Shown piece by piece: positions 19,043 through 28,895 of a stretch of DNA of 64,000 bases; positions within the stretch are counted from its first letter, which is position 1; each line of letters starts with the position of its first letter. The notes below the pieces were generated by a model, which saw nothing but the letters and a program-made list of their open reading frames with translations, searched no databases and was not told the origin of the DNA. Source of the DNA: Phycisphaerae bacterium (GTDB taxonomy: Bacteria > Planctomycetota > Phycisphaerae > UBA1845 > Fen-1342); contig JANQFV010000062.1 in the NCBI GenBank assembly GCA_028277645.1, positions 1 through 64,000 of the forward strand, written 5' to 3'. The translations under genes and the position numbers were made by a program.

Positions 19043-19618
19043 ATGGCGGCATCAGGCGCAGGTGTAGGGCATCTCACGGTCATCGCAGGATGCATGTTCG
19101 CCGGCAAGACCGCGCGGCTGATCACCCTGTTGCGGGAAGCTCAAGAGGGGGGGGAGCGGGTTGTCGCGCTCAAACACCATTTCGACAATCGCTACGACGC
19201 TGTGCATTTGAGTACGCATGACGGCCATCGCTTCGCGGCGCAGACCGTGTCCAACGCCGCCGAGTTCGCCGACCGGTCCGCGGACGGCGAGGTCATCGGT
19301 CTGGATGAGACGCACTTCTTCGGTCGGGCGCTGATCCCGGTGGTGCGCGACCTGCTCGACGAGGGCCGGCGGCTCATCCTGGTTGGGCTGGAGAACGACG
19401 CGTGGGGACAGCCGTTCGTGCCCATGCCGCAACTGATGGAGATGGTGGACGCTGTAGAGATCATGACCGCGCCGTGCACGGTTTGCGGGCAGCCGGCGCG
19501 CTACACGCAGCGGATGGTCCCGGTGGACACGCCGACCATGGTCGGCGGCCGCGCCGAGTACGAGCCGCGGTGTAAAGCGTGCTTCCAGCCGTTGTCCACG
19601 CCGGCGCCGGAGTACTGA
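19043..19618 (+). CDS. tdk: Thymidine kinase
   Basis: P-loop GCMFAGKTARLI; IGLDETHFF; CTVCGQPARYTQR...C..C zinc site. Confidence 0.92.
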   Translation: MAASGAGVGHLTVIAGCMFAGKTARLITLLREAQEGGERVVALKHHFDNRYDAVHLSTHDGHRFAAQTVSNAAEFADRSADGEVIGLDETHFFGRALIPVVRDLLDEGRRLILVGLENDAWGQPFVPMPQLMEMVDAVEIMTAPCTVCGQPARYTQRMVPVDTPTMVGGRAEYEPRCKACFQPLSTPAPEY

Positions 19619-19622
19619 GTGC

Positions 19623-19654
19623 AGGATCTAAGGATCTGAGGATCTCAGGATCAG
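19623..19654. repeat. Tandem 8-bp repeat, four units AGGATCTN
   Basis: aggatcta|aggatctg|aggatctc|aggatcag immediately after the tdk stop. Confidence 0.75.
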
Positions 19655-19946
19655 AGGGTGGACGGTTCGCGCGGGGATTGCGCGTTCGGGGATGTCTGGG
19701 TACGCTTATCGTGGACGTTGCGGCTGACGATCTTGTGGGCCGTTGCGCACAACTGACCTGCTACGTCCGGCACGGGGGCCGGGCGCTACGGGGCGCGTGA
19801 GGCCGCCTATCGGACGGTGGTTTCCCGCTATTGACCGTACCAGGGATGTACGATATCACCTTCGGATTCGCAGGGCCGCCGGGACGTCGCTTGTGTTGGC
19901 GGATGGATCGAGCCTGAACGCGAGATTTCGCAGGGAGAGCAGAACT

Positions 19947-20735
19947 GTGGCCAAACCCAAAGTCGGCGTAGTTGGTGGCGGAGTCGTAGGCGCCGCGATG
20001 CAGAAGCTGTGTGGCGACGACACGATCATCTATGACCCGTTCCACTCCGAGTACAAGAACAACAAGGATCTCATCAGCACGTGCGACACCGTGTTCATCG
20101 CGGTGCCGACGAAGATGAACGACGACGGCAGTTGCGACACATCGATCGTCGACGAGGTCTGCGGCTGGATCGAGGCGCCGCTGATCATTATCCGGTCGAC
20201 GGTCTCGCCTGGCACCACCGATCGCCTGCGCGAGAAGTACAACAAGCGGATTGTCTTCCAGCCGGAGTATCTCGGCGAGACGGTCGCCCACGTTTTCGGT
20301 ACCATGGCTGAGCGCGACTTCGTCGTGCTGGGCGGGACGCCGGAAGACGTGTCACTGGCGGCGGACTTCTACAAGAACTATTACAACGCGTACGTGCACT
20401 TTTACTTCGGCGATGCAGTCACCGCCGAGGTCTGTAAGTACATGGAGAACGCGTTCTACGCCGTCAAGGTCACGTTTGTGAACGAATTCTACGATATCGC
20501 GAAGGCCCACGGCGTCGACTACAACCAGTTGCGCGAACTGTGGCTGGGCGACACGCGCATCAGCCGCGATCACACGCTGGTGTATCCCGAGAAGCGCGGC
20601 TTCTCCGGCAAGTGCCTGCCGAAGGACTGCAACGCGATCGTGTATTCGAGCCGACAGCGCGGCTACGAGCCGGAGTTCATGGCCGCCTGCCTGAAGATCA
20701 ACGACAAGTTCCTCGGCATGAACGAGGACGAGTAG
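19947..20735 (+). CDS. UDP-glucose/GDP-mannose dehydrogenase family protein (lacks C-terminal domain)
   Basis: GTG start VAKPKVGVVGGGVVGAAM; RSTVSPGTTDRLREKY; QPEYLGET; catalytic GFSGKCLPKDCNA; ends soon after the catalytic Cys region. Confidence 0.82.
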   Translation: MAKPKVGVVGGGVVGAAMQKLCGDDTIIYDPFHSEYKNNKDLISTCDTVFIAVPTKMNDDGSCDTSIVDEVCGWIEAPLIIIRSTVSPGTTDRLREKYNKRIVFQPEYLGETVAHVFGTMAERDFVVLGGTPEDVSLAADFYKNYYNAYVHFYFGDAVTAEVCKYMENAFYAVKVTFVNEFYDIAKAHGVDYNQLRELWLGDTRISRDHTLVYPEKRGFSGKCLPKDCNAIVYSSRQRGYEPEFMAACLKINDKFLGMNEDE

Positions 20736-20749
20736 CCGCGGCACGACGA

Positions 20750-20787
20750 CCCCCCTCCCTGGCAGGGAGGGGGAAGGGGGAGGGTGG
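20750..20787. repeat. G/C-rich intergenic inverted repeat between convergent genes
   Basis: cccccctccctggcagggagggggaagggggagggtgggg; short-loop stem. Confidence 0.5.
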
Positions 20788-20893
20788 GGCATTCGAAGCA
20801 GAGTTGTGTGGTCCGCGGTGGAGTGGCGAGGACTGCGTCGTTGCCGACAACACCCCTAGCGGCGATAAGCTCTCAGCCGTCAGCTATCAGCGC

Positions 20894-21841
20894 TCAGCCT
20901 GAGGCAGCCTGACGCGCCCCGTCTCCCGCGAACCAGTTCAGCCAACTCTGCACATCTTCGCCGGCGTAGATGATCACGACGACGGCGATCACCCACAGCG
21001 CGATGGCGGCTTGAAACGGAAAGTCACGCGTGAGCACCGCGGTCGGCCCATCCACACGCCCGTGCTCAACGAGCAGCGCGAACCGGAAGATCGCGTAGAC
21101 CACCATCGGCAACGTGTACAGCAGGTAGTGTGAGCCGTGTTCGCCATAGACCGCGATCGTGCGGTCATCGGTTGCGTAGAGCACGAAGCTGACCACCGCA
21201 ATGCCGGCGGTCAGCGTGGTCATGTGGTTGAGCAGATCCGGCGTGTAGGCGATCAGCGTCTTGCGATGGCGCGCGACGTCGGTCTGTTTGTGATCGGCGA
21301 GTGCGTTGAGCTCGCAGCGGCGTTTGCTGAACCCCATGAATAGGCAGAGGGTGAACGTGCAGAGCACGAGCCAGGGTGATGTCTCAACATCAATGACGAC
21401 GGCGCCCGCCACCGCGCGGAGTACGAATCCAACGCCGATGACGATGACGTCGAGTATGACAACCTGCTTCAGCGAGAACGTGTACGCCAACTGCATGGCG
21501 AAGTAGATCAGCGCGACGAGAAAGAAACGGCGTTCGAGCAGGAAGCTGCCCGTGAGGCTGCCGATCAGCAGACAGGCCGCGATGACCAGCGCGGCCTGTA
21601 CGGTGATCAGGCCGGCGGCGATGGGGCGGTGTTTCTTGCGGGGGTGCAGGCGGTCGTCCCTGCGATCGTGGGCGTCGTTGAGGATATAGACGGTGCTGCT
21701 GACCAGGCTGAAGCAGACGAATGCAAGCAGAACGCGCACCAGGCTCTCGGCATCGGTGAGCTTCTGTCCGAAAACCAGCCCGGCGAAGAGAAACAGGTTC
21801 TTGGACCACTGCTCCGGACGCAGCAAACGCAGATACGGCAT
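20894..21841 (-). CDS. UbiA-family prenyltransferase, decaprenyl-phosphate phosphoribosyltransferase-like
   Basis: LLRPEQWSKNLFLFAGLVFG; NDAHDRRDDRLHPRKKHRPIAAGLI; polytopic. Confidence 0.85.
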   Translation of the reverse strand: MPYLRLLRPEQWSKNLFLFAGLVFGQKLTDAESLVRVLLAFVCFSLVSSTVYILNDAHDRRDDRLHPRKKHRPIAAGLITVQAALVIAACLLIGSLTGSFLLERRFFLVALIYFAMQLAYTFSLKQVVILDVIVIGVGFVLRAVAGAVVIDVETSPWLVLCTFTLCLFMGFSKRRCELNALADHKQTDVARHRKTLIAYTPDLLNHMTTLTAGIAVVSFVLYATDDRTIAVYGEHGSHYLLYTLPMVVYAIFRFALLVEHGRVDGPTAVLTRDFPFQAAIALWVIAVVVIIYAGEDVQSWLNWFAGDGARQAASG

Positions 21842-21976
21842 CAGTTCTCCCGTCTAAGACCGCGGCGACATTGTGGGAGCAGGGTGCCGGTTGGTCAATG
21901 TGTGCGCGGCGTGTGATCCGGCGACTCAGAGGCGAGGCGGTCTTACCCGGCACGTGCCGCCGGTCGCCGCGGTGCT

Positions 21977-23353
21977 TCAGCGCGCTACGTAGGGGCCGGC
22001 CATGATGACGGGCTGAGAGGGCATGAGGGGCGTCGGCTCGATCGCGGGCGCGTGTTGCGTTGCGGCCAGCGCGCGTTCCACGAAGACCATTGCCGCGAAG
22101 TACAGTTGCATGCCGTAAGTATGCTGGAAGTTCTCCAGCACGAATCCGTGTACGATCAGCGCGACGACGAGCATTCCGAGGTACAGGCCGAGGGCATTAA
22201 CAAACCAGTTGTCGGGAACACTGATGGCTTGGCGGGCCAAAACCCAACCCTGTCGCACAAGCAGCGCCAGCGCGATCACGCCGAGCAAGCCACTATATAC
22301 CAGCGCGCCCAGATAAGCGTTGTGGGCAGTGGCTGCCTGTGTTTGCTCGATCGTGGACATGCCCATGCCGAAGAAGAAGTACACGGGGGAGAAGTTCTCA
22401 ATGAAGAGCCGCACGATCGACAGGCGGACTTCAAGGCCACGTTCGAGTTGGGACTGTGTGCCCACGGTCGGTTCGGTCAGTCGGAGGAGAACCCGTTGCA
22501 CGATGTCGCCTTGCAGGGCGAGTGCTAGGGCACCAAGAATGAGAATCGCGATCAGGGCTCTACGTTTCGTTGTAAAGGCCAGGGCCCACAGGACGGCAGC
22601 CAGAAAGCCGCCGATGGCGCCGCGCGTGGCCGTGTACGCCAAGCCCGCGGCGGACACGGCTAAGGTGGCGGCGTAGAACGCGCGGCTATTGTGACGAATA
22701 TGGCTGATCATCATGGCGAGGCTCAGCAGAGCCATGTTCTGCATGATGATCGCCAGCGACATAACGCCCACAGCGCCCTGTGCGCGGCGACCGATTGTCT
22801 CGGTCGACGCCTCGAGCATTTCCAGGGCAGTCATCCCGACCTTCACGTTGTACGTGGGGATCAGGAATACATCCAACTGGCTCGGGAAATATACCATCGC
22901 AATGGCCAGCACGGACGCGGCGGCAGCCGCCAGCAGTATCGCGCGAATCAGCCGTTCGATCTGCTCTGCATTTGAGAGGAGATTGTAGAGCGCGTACGTA
23001 GTTAATGGGACGTAGAAGCTGCGCGCGGCAGATTTTACGATATCTTGCCAACCAGTCTCTCCGGACAAGACCAATCCGGTGATGTTCCCTATGAGAATCG
23101 ATGCGGTCCAGAACAGGGCTAGGCTGACCAGGGGACCGGTAGTGCGCCGTGAGTGCGGTGAAAACAAACACACGAAGAACACGAACAGGCAGAGCAGGTT
23201 GTCGAAGCGCACATTCAATGGCAACGAGCCGTAGAGAAACGTGTTCGGATAGAGCCAGATGGCCGCAAAGACAAGCACCACGCCGGCGCGCGGTCGCGTC
23301 AGCGCGATTGCTGCCAGGATCGTGAAGATGCCAATGCCGATGGCAAGGTTCAT
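21977..23353 (-). CDS. O-antigen ligase/polymerase family membrane protein
   Basis: Polytopic; FFGMGMSTIEQTQAATAHNAYLGALVYSGLLGVIAL in the Wzy/WaaL-like region. Confidence 0.75.
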   Translation of the reverse strand: MNLAIGIGIFTILAAIALTRPRAGVVLVFAAIWLYPNTFLYGSLPLNVRFDNLLCLFVFFVCLFSPHSRRTTGPLVSLALFWTASILIGNITGLVLSGETGWQDIVKSAARSFYVPLTTYALYNLLSNAEQIERLIRAILLAAAAASVLAIAMVYFPSQLDVFLIPTYNVKVGMTALEMLEASTETIGRRAQGAVGVMSLAIIMQNMALLSLAMMISHIRHNSRAFYAATLAVSAAGLAYTATRGAIGGFLAAVLWALAFTTKRRALIAILILGALALALQGDIVQRVLLRLTEPTVGTQSQLERGLEVRLSIVRLFIENFSPVYFFFGMGMSTIEQTQAATAHNAYLGALVYSGLLGVIALALLVRQGWVLARQAISVPDNWFVNALGLYLGMLVVALIVHGFVLENFQHTYGMQLYFAAMVFVERALAATQHAPAIEPTPLMPSQPVIMAGPYVAR

Positions 23354-23364
23354 AATCTCAGACC

Positions 23365-24627
23365 CTACAGTGTGTACTCGAGTTCAGTCGCGCTGTGGCT
23401 CGTGTGCTGAACGCACTCGTCGTACAGTCGCTCGATTTGTTGAGCCATGCGTGAAACATCGAACTCCTTCGACGCTCGCTCCTGTCCGGCGCTGGCAATT
23501 CGACGACGCAGTGCCGCGTCGCGGATGAGGCGCTGGATTGCATCTGCCAACCGCTCAGCATCGCGTGGCGGCACCAAGATACCATTGATACCATGATCGA
23601 TCACTTCCGGCGGCGCCCCACATGACGTGGCGATAACTGGTACCCCGGCGGACATCGCTTCGATCATCACCAGTCCGAAGCCTTCGCCGCTGTCCTCGCC
23701 AATGGGGATGGTCGGCATGCAGATAAGGTCGCAGTCGCTCATGTATAGCGGGGCATCGGCAATAGACCCGGCGAAGATCATTCGGTCCTCGAGGCCGAGT
23801 TCGTCCGCGAGACGCTGGTAGCGTCCGGTGTAGTCGTACCGTTGGCGGGATAGCTCGTTTTCACCGCCCACGATGGCACAGCGCGCGACGGGACATTGCT
23901 CGGCTATGTGGGCGGCGGCGTGGATGAAGTACTCATGGCCCTTTCGCGGAGCAATCGCCCCGAAGAGCCCGATCAGCAGAGTCTCGGAATCCAGTCCCAG
24001 GCGCGCGCGCAGCGCGCCCTTACGTTGATTCTGTGCGATGAACTCCGTGCGGACGCCGTTGTGAATCACGCGCGATTTGTGCTGGATTTCGTCCGGCAAC
24101 GTGCCGGCAACGAAACGGCTGATGCACGCGATGCGAGTCGCCAGGTGGCGGAAACCGTAGAGCGCCGGTCTGACGATGAGGCTGCTTCGTTGGAGCGGGC
24201 CGTGCCAGTGCCAGAGGCACGCAGTTCGGGCGCAGCGGCACGCGATCCCCGCTACAAGATGCATGGGGTACATATGTACGTGTAGTACATCGATGCGCGC
24301 CGTACGCAGAGTCGCAGTCAGACGCTCTACAGCGCGCGCGAAGATGGCTGACTTGCGTGCGAGGTTGGCGATTTCGAACTTCCCCCGGCCTGGGAGCGAC
24401 AACGGGAGCAGGCAGCCGGTGTTCAGATGGCACGTGTCGTCGCAGAGTGGGCCTAGCACGTCGACGGCGTTGCCGTGTCCCAGGAAGATGCCGGTTACAT
24501 GCACCTTCTGGCGGTCGAGAGCGCCCAGTAGATTCTGCGCATAGGTACGCACGCCGTGCTGCTCGCTTCCGTCGATCAGCAACCCCGCACGTATGCATTT
24601 CGAATTCTCGCGGCCCTCGATGCTCAA
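23365..24627 (-). CDS. Glycosyltransferase family 4
   Basis: SRVIHNGVRTEFI...LIGLFGAIAPRKGHEYFIHAA...GEDSGEGFGLVMIEAMSAGVPVIATSCGAPPEVIDHGINGILVPP. Confidence 0.9.
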   Translation of the reverse strand: MSIEGRENSKCIRAGLLIDGSEQHGVRTYAQNLLGALDRQKVHVTGIFLGHGNAVDVLGPLCDDTCHLNTGCLLPLSLPGRGKFEIANLARKSAIFARAVERLTATLRTARIDVLHVHMYPMHLVAGIACRCARTACLWHWHGPLQRSSLIVRPALYGFRHLATRIACISRFVAGTLPDEIQHKSRVIHNGVRTEFIAQNQRKGALRARLGLDSETLLIGLFGAIAPRKGHEYFIHAAAHIAEQCPVARCAIVGGENELSRQRYDYTGRYQRLADELGLEDRMIFAGSIADAPLYMSDCDLICMPTIPIGEDSGEGFGLVMIEAMSAGVPVIATSCGAPPEVIDHGINGILVPPRDAERLADAIQRLIRDAALRRRIASAGQERASKEFDVSRMAQQIERLYDECVQHTSHSATELEYTL

Positions 24628-25217
24628 GTGTCGACGTCCATGTCCCAGTACAGTTCATCGTTGCTGCGCCGTCGAATTTCCCGTGCCGGGATGCCACCGA
24701 CGATCGCACGCTCCGGCACATCGCGCGTAACCAGGGAGTTCGCGCCGATGATCGCATAATCGCCCACGTCAATCGGCCCGGCGACAACAGCGCCGGCTGC
24801 AATCCAGCAGCCACGACCGATACGTGGATACATGCGACCGTCGGCATCCTGCTTGCCAAAGTTGCCGCCCAGCGTGACGTGCTGGCCGATGGTCGTCATG
24901 GGGCCGATCGAAACGTGTCCGCCGATGATTACACCCGTTGGGTGCGGTAACCGCAGCCCCGGGGCGATGTCGGCCGAGGGAGCAAACTCGGCATGGTACA
25001 AGTGGTAGATAATCCGCTTTAGAACGGCGGTCGTGATGCGTCGGCGACGGAGGTACGCGCGGCGAAGCAAGCGAAACAGCAGCACCGCACGAAACGACCG
25101 ATTCGCCGCAGCGTAGCGGAGGATCTTGCCCCAACCCCAGCCGACGGGCGTACACCGGCGGTCCACACGATTGATCCACGACAGGTCAATTCGGAGTTCC
25201 TCAATCAATGCGGGCAT
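24624..25217 (-). CDS. Left-handed beta-helix acyltransferase, serine O-acetyltransferase-like
   Basis: Hexapeptide repeats: GLRLPHPTGVIIGGHVSIGPMTTIGQHVTLGGNFG...GAVVAGPIDVGDYAIIGANSLVTRDVPERAIVGGIPAREI. Confidence 0.85.
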   Translation of the reverse strand: MPALIEELRIDLSWINRVDRRCTPVGWGWGKILRYAAANRSFRAVLLFRLLRRAYLRRRRITTAVLKRIIYHLYHAEFAPSADIAPGLRLPHPTGVIIGGHVSIGPMTTIGQHVTLGGNFGKQDADGRMYPRIGRGCWIAAGAVVAGPIDVGDYAIIGANSLVTRDVPERAIVGGIPAREIRRRSNDELYWDMDVDT

Positions 25218-25234
25218 TCGAAGTACTCACTAAA

Positions 25235-26536
25235 TCAGCTTCCGCGGCGCCCGAAGAGCGCCTGCTGCACATATCGGACGTCACCAACCCGCGGAATCAG
25301 GCAATGGGCAAGACGGATGTGGTAGAGGCGGGTGCAGATCAACAGCCCCAGCACCGCCGTGCAGATGTTGCCGCAAAGCACGCCAAAGGCGGCACCGCGG
25401 ATGCCGAGCTGGGGTACGGCTACACTCGTCACTACCGCCACGACCGTCACCGAGCAGAGGAGTATGTACGTCGAAATCAGCGCGCGTCCGTCACCCGCCA
25501 AGGCCGTGTTGCAAACGCCGAACAAAGGTACGAGCGTCAGCGCGGGCGCAAGAACCTGTAAAGCGGCATTGGCGGGCAGAAACTCGTCGCCATAGAGAAT
25601 CCAGATTACCCAGCGGCCGAACAGCGCTATGCCCAACCAGGCGCTCAGACCGTAGCACAGGTACAGTCGCGCAGCCAGTTCCATTTGCCGTGTGCGTGCT
25701 TCACCGGACAGTGTGGACCATTGGGCGAATAGCAGGGGGCTCACCGCGACTGGCACGAGCGTCACCAGGCCTCCGACCGCGGCGGCGCGCGTATACAGAC
25801 CGACGTCACCAAATGCGTCCGGCCGGAGATAGCGCAGCAGCATGACGGTAAGTTGGGAAGAGAGTAGGAACAGGAGATTGACGGCGGCCAGCTTGAGGCC
25901 GTACACAACGACCTGGCCGAACAGGTCCCATTCGAATCGATGCGACAGTCGAATGTCGTCACGCAAATAGTGCAGCACCAGTAGGAGGGCGCTGGCCTGG
26001 CCGAACGCCAGCAGCCGAATCGCCGCGTCGGCAGAGATCAGATGAAAGGCCGCCAGTGCTGCGCCGCCGGTCAGCAGGACGATGCGACTGCTGAAATCGA
26101 CCGAGACCATGCGGCGCGCCGCGAGTTGTGCCGCGAGCACGGGGCGCAGCATGGCGGTGAGCATCAGCGCCGCAGTTCCCGAAGCAAAGAGGACGCCGGT
26201 AGCGACCGTGATCGTGCCGAAGTAGTCCTGACAAGTCAGCACTACCGTCGTCAGAACGGTGACCAGCACCAGGCCGAGCAGTACACCGGCCTTCACGCTG
26301 TTAGTGACAATTCGTTCCGCCGCAATCTTTCGGTTGTTCAGGAAGTAGATGTTCGCGCTGCCGAGACCCAGTGTGAGCAGGGCGGCCACAAGTGTGGACG
26401 TCGTGCGGAACAGTTCGTACTGCCCCATGCCGTCGGGACCGAGTGCACGCGAAAAGATGATGCCGGTGATGATCGTCATCGGCATGATCACAAACTGTCC
26501 GCCGGAGACCAGGATGCCCTTGCGCAGCAGAGTCAT
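25235..26536 (-). CDS. Oligosaccharide flippase / polysaccharide biosynthesis membrane protein (Wzx-like)
   Basis: MTLLRKGILVSGGQFVIMPMTIITGIIFSRALGPDGMGQYELF...; polytopic MATE/Wzx-like. Confidence 0.82.
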   Translation of the reverse strand: MTLLRKGILVSGGQFVIMPMTIITGIIFSRALGPDGMGQYELFRTTSTLVAALLTLGLGSANIYFLNNRKIAAERIVTNSVKAGVLLGLVLVTVLTTVVLTCQDYFGTITVATGVLFASGTAALMLTAMLRPVLAAQLAARRMVSVDFSSRIVLLTGGAALAAFHLISADAAIRLLAFGQASALLLVLHYLRDDIRLSHRFEWDLFGQVVVYGLKLAAVNLLFLLSSQLTVMLLRYLRPDAFGDVGLYTRAAAVGGLVTLVPVAVSPLLFAQWSTLSGEARTRQMELAARLYLCYGLSAWLGIALFGRWVIWILYGDEFLPANAALQVLAPALTLVPLFGVCNTALAGDGRALISTYILLCSVTVVAVVTSVAVPQLGIRGAAFGVLCGNICTAVLGLLICTRLYHIRLAHCLIPRVGDVRYVQQALFGRRGS

Positions 26537-27732
26537 GTCGTTGTGGTTTGCAGTGCAGCAGGTGCGGCGGTTCCGGTCAAGGCGCGTTCGTATACGCGCA
26601 GGACACGGTCCAGCCACGCCTTGGTCGAGTAGTCCTGCTCCACTTTCTGTCGGCAGCGCGACAACAGGGCGTCGCGCGCGGCATCATCAGAGACAAGCCG
26701 TGACATGGCCTCTGCAAGGGCAGCGCTGTCAGCGGGGGGAACGAGCAGCCCGGTGTCGTTGTCGTCGATTAGCTCCGCCAGCCCGCCGATAGCTGACGCG
26801 ATCGGGACGCTGCCGGCGGCCATCGCTTCTGTTACCGCCAGGGACGTAGCTTCGATCACGCCGGTGGTCGGCACGGATGGGACAATCACGCCGGTCGCGA
26901 GGCGAAATAGCGGCAGGAGTTTGGGGCGTGGCACGGAGCCCAGGAAGTGAACTCGATTAGCGATGTCCAACTGTGCGGCAAGACCCTCCAATTCCTCGCG
27001 TAGCGGCCCTGGACCGGCGATGACGAGTTCAACGTCCTGCTCCGGCATCTTCGCGAGCGCCTCAATCGCAAAACGTACGCCGGTCTTGGGAACCAGACGA
27101 CGCGGGACGAGGAAGAAGTGACCCCGCGGCTGGAACGGCGGCTCGCCACCCGCAAGCTGACGGACCTCCTCGACGTTGACGCAATTGAAGATCACCGTGA
27201 TTCGCTCGGTGGCGACGTCGTAGTCGTCGCGCAGAATGCGTGCCTGCCCGCTGTCCACCGCGATGAGGTGTGCGGCCCCCGCGAAGGCGCGCCGCTCGCA
27301 GCCCAGGATCAGTTGTTCGTAGTTGTGCAGGGGGGCGCGCTCGGTGAGCTGACGGTGTTCGTACAAAGCCGGCCCGTGAACCGTCTCCACGTAAGGAATA
27401 TCGTGTTGGCCGAGCAGGTCGGCGACGGCGGCACCGGCGTAAACGTCGTGGCAATGCACGAGGTCGGGTTTGAAGTCAGACAGCATGCGCTCGGTCAGAC
27501 TTCGTAAGCGCTGGATGACCGCGGTCATCGCTGAACAGCGGTAGCGGTCGCGATTGCCGAATGATGTCGCATAGCGCATCGCGCGGCGCGCCCGACCCTC
27601 GATGGCCTGTCCACCTTCGATTAACTCAACCTGGTGATCGCGCCCGCGTAGGGCATCGATGAGGTCCAGCACGTGTGTGCTCAACCCGCCGGAATGCGGG
27701 ATCAACTGCTGCGTGACGATCAGGATATTCAT
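26533..27732 (-). CDS. Glycosyltransferase family 4
   Basis: MNILIVTQQLIPHSGGLSTHVLDLIDAL; FFLVPRRLVPKTGVRFAIEALAKM; VTEAMAAGSVPIASAIGGLAELIDDNDTGLLVPP. Confidence 0.9.
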   Translation of the reverse strand: MNILIVTQQLIPHSGGLSTHVLDLIDALRGRDHQVELIEGGQAIEGRARRAMRYATSFGNRDRYRCSAMTAVIQRLRSLTERMLSDFKPDLVHCHDVYAGAAVADLLGQHDIPYVETVHGPALYEHRQLTERAPLHNYEQLILGCERRAFAGAAHLIAVDSGQARILRDDYDVATERITVIFNCVNVEEVRQLAGGEPPFQPRGHFFLVPRRLVPKTGVRFAIEALAKMPEQDVELVIAGPGPLREELEGLAAQLDIANRVHFLGSVPRPKLLPLFRLATGVIVPSVPTTGVIEATSLAVTEAMAAGSVPIASAIGGLAELIDDNDTGLLVPPADSAALAEAMSRLVSDDAARDALLSRCRQKVEQDYSTKAWLDRVLRVYERALTGTAAPAALQTTTT

Positions 27733-27750
27733 GGAAGTTGCTCGTCGGCG

Positions 27751-28893
27751 CTAATTCTGACCAGTCTGGAACCGCGCAATTGCGTCGAGGATTCGTTCAC
27801 TCGCGCCTCCGTCACCGTATGGATTGGCGACGCCCGGCGCAGGTGCAAAGCCCGAACCGTCCAACGCACCTGTGACCTCGCGGACAATGCACGCGCGGTC
27901 GTTTCCGACCAGCTTCACGAGACCGGCGTCAACGCCCTCAGGGCGCTCGGTCGTGTTGCGCATGACCAGGACGGGCTTGCCGAGGCTGGGAGCCTCTTCT
28001 TGTATGCCGCCGGAGTCCGTCAGGATCACGGCACTGCGCTTCATCAGCCACGCGAACGGGGCGTACGGCTGTGGGTCGATCAGGTGGACGTTGCGAGCCG
28101 TGCCGAGGATTCGTTTCACGGGTTCCTGTACGTTCGGGTTGAGGTGTACGGGATACACCCACTCGACGTCATCGAAGCGCTGGGCCAGTTCCAGGATCGC
28201 CCGGCAGATGTTCTCGAAGCCCTCGCCGAAACTCTCTCGGCGGTGGCCCGTGATCAGGACCATGCGACGGTCGCCGAGCTGTGCAGTGCCCCATTCCTGG
28301 ATTTCCGCGACCTGCGGTCCGGGCTGAGAGTCGAGGCGGTTAACCACCCAGAGCAACGCGTCGATCACCGTGTTGCCGGTGATGACGATGTGCTCGTTGT
28401 TGACCTGTTCGTTCAGGAGGTTCTGTCGGGCACGGTCGGTCGGCGCGAAGTGCAGGTCGGCGAGTTGCGTGCAGAGCCGGCGGTTAATCTCCTCCGGGAA
28501 CGGCTGACGTTTGTCAAACGTCCGTAGGCCGGCTTCGACGTGTCCGACTTTGATTCCTTCATAGAATGCGGCCAGCGCCGCCGTCCAGACCGTCGTCGTG
28601 TCGCCCTGTACGAGCACCCAGTCGGGGCGGTGTTCACGCAAAACGGGTTTCATTGCATTGATGACATTGGCCGTCAACCCGAAGAGGTCCTGATTCGGTC
28701 GCATGAGGTTGAGATCGACGTGCGGTGTAATCCTGAAGAGCTCGAGCACTTGATCGAGCATCTGGCGATGCTGCGCTGTCACGCAGACGCAGAGTTCGAA
28801 TTCCTGATCGCGTTCTTGGAGGGCCAGGACGACGGGCGCCAGCTTGATTGCCTCGGGCCGTGTTCCAAAAACCACCATGACTTTTTGTGGCAC
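27751..28893 (-). CDS. wecB: UDP-N-acetylglucosamine 2-epimerase (non-hydrolysing)
   Basis: MVVFGTRPEAIKLAPVVLAL; VQGDTTTVWTAALAAFYEGIKVGHVEAGLRT; TDSGGIQEEAPSLGKPVLVMRNTTERPEGV. Confidence 0.94.
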   Translation of the reverse strand: MPQKVMVVFGTRPEAIKLAPVVLALQERDQEFELCVCVTAQHRQMLDQVLELFRITPHVDLNLMRPNQDLFGLTANVINAMKPVLREHRPDWVLVQGDTTTVWTAALAAFYEGIKVGHVEAGLRTFDKRQPFPEEINRRLCTQLADLHFAPTDRARQNLLNEQVNNEHIVITGNTVIDALLWVVNRLDSQPGPQVAEIQEWGTAQLGDRRMVLITGHRRESFGEGFENICRAILELAQRFDDVEWVYPVHLNPNVQEPVKRILGTARNVHLIDPQPYAPFAWLMKRSAVILTDSGGIQEEAPSLGKPVLVMRNTTERPEGVDAGLVKLVGNDRACIVREVTGALDGSGFAPAPGVANPYGDGGASERILDAIARFQTGQN

Positions 28894-28895
28894 AA

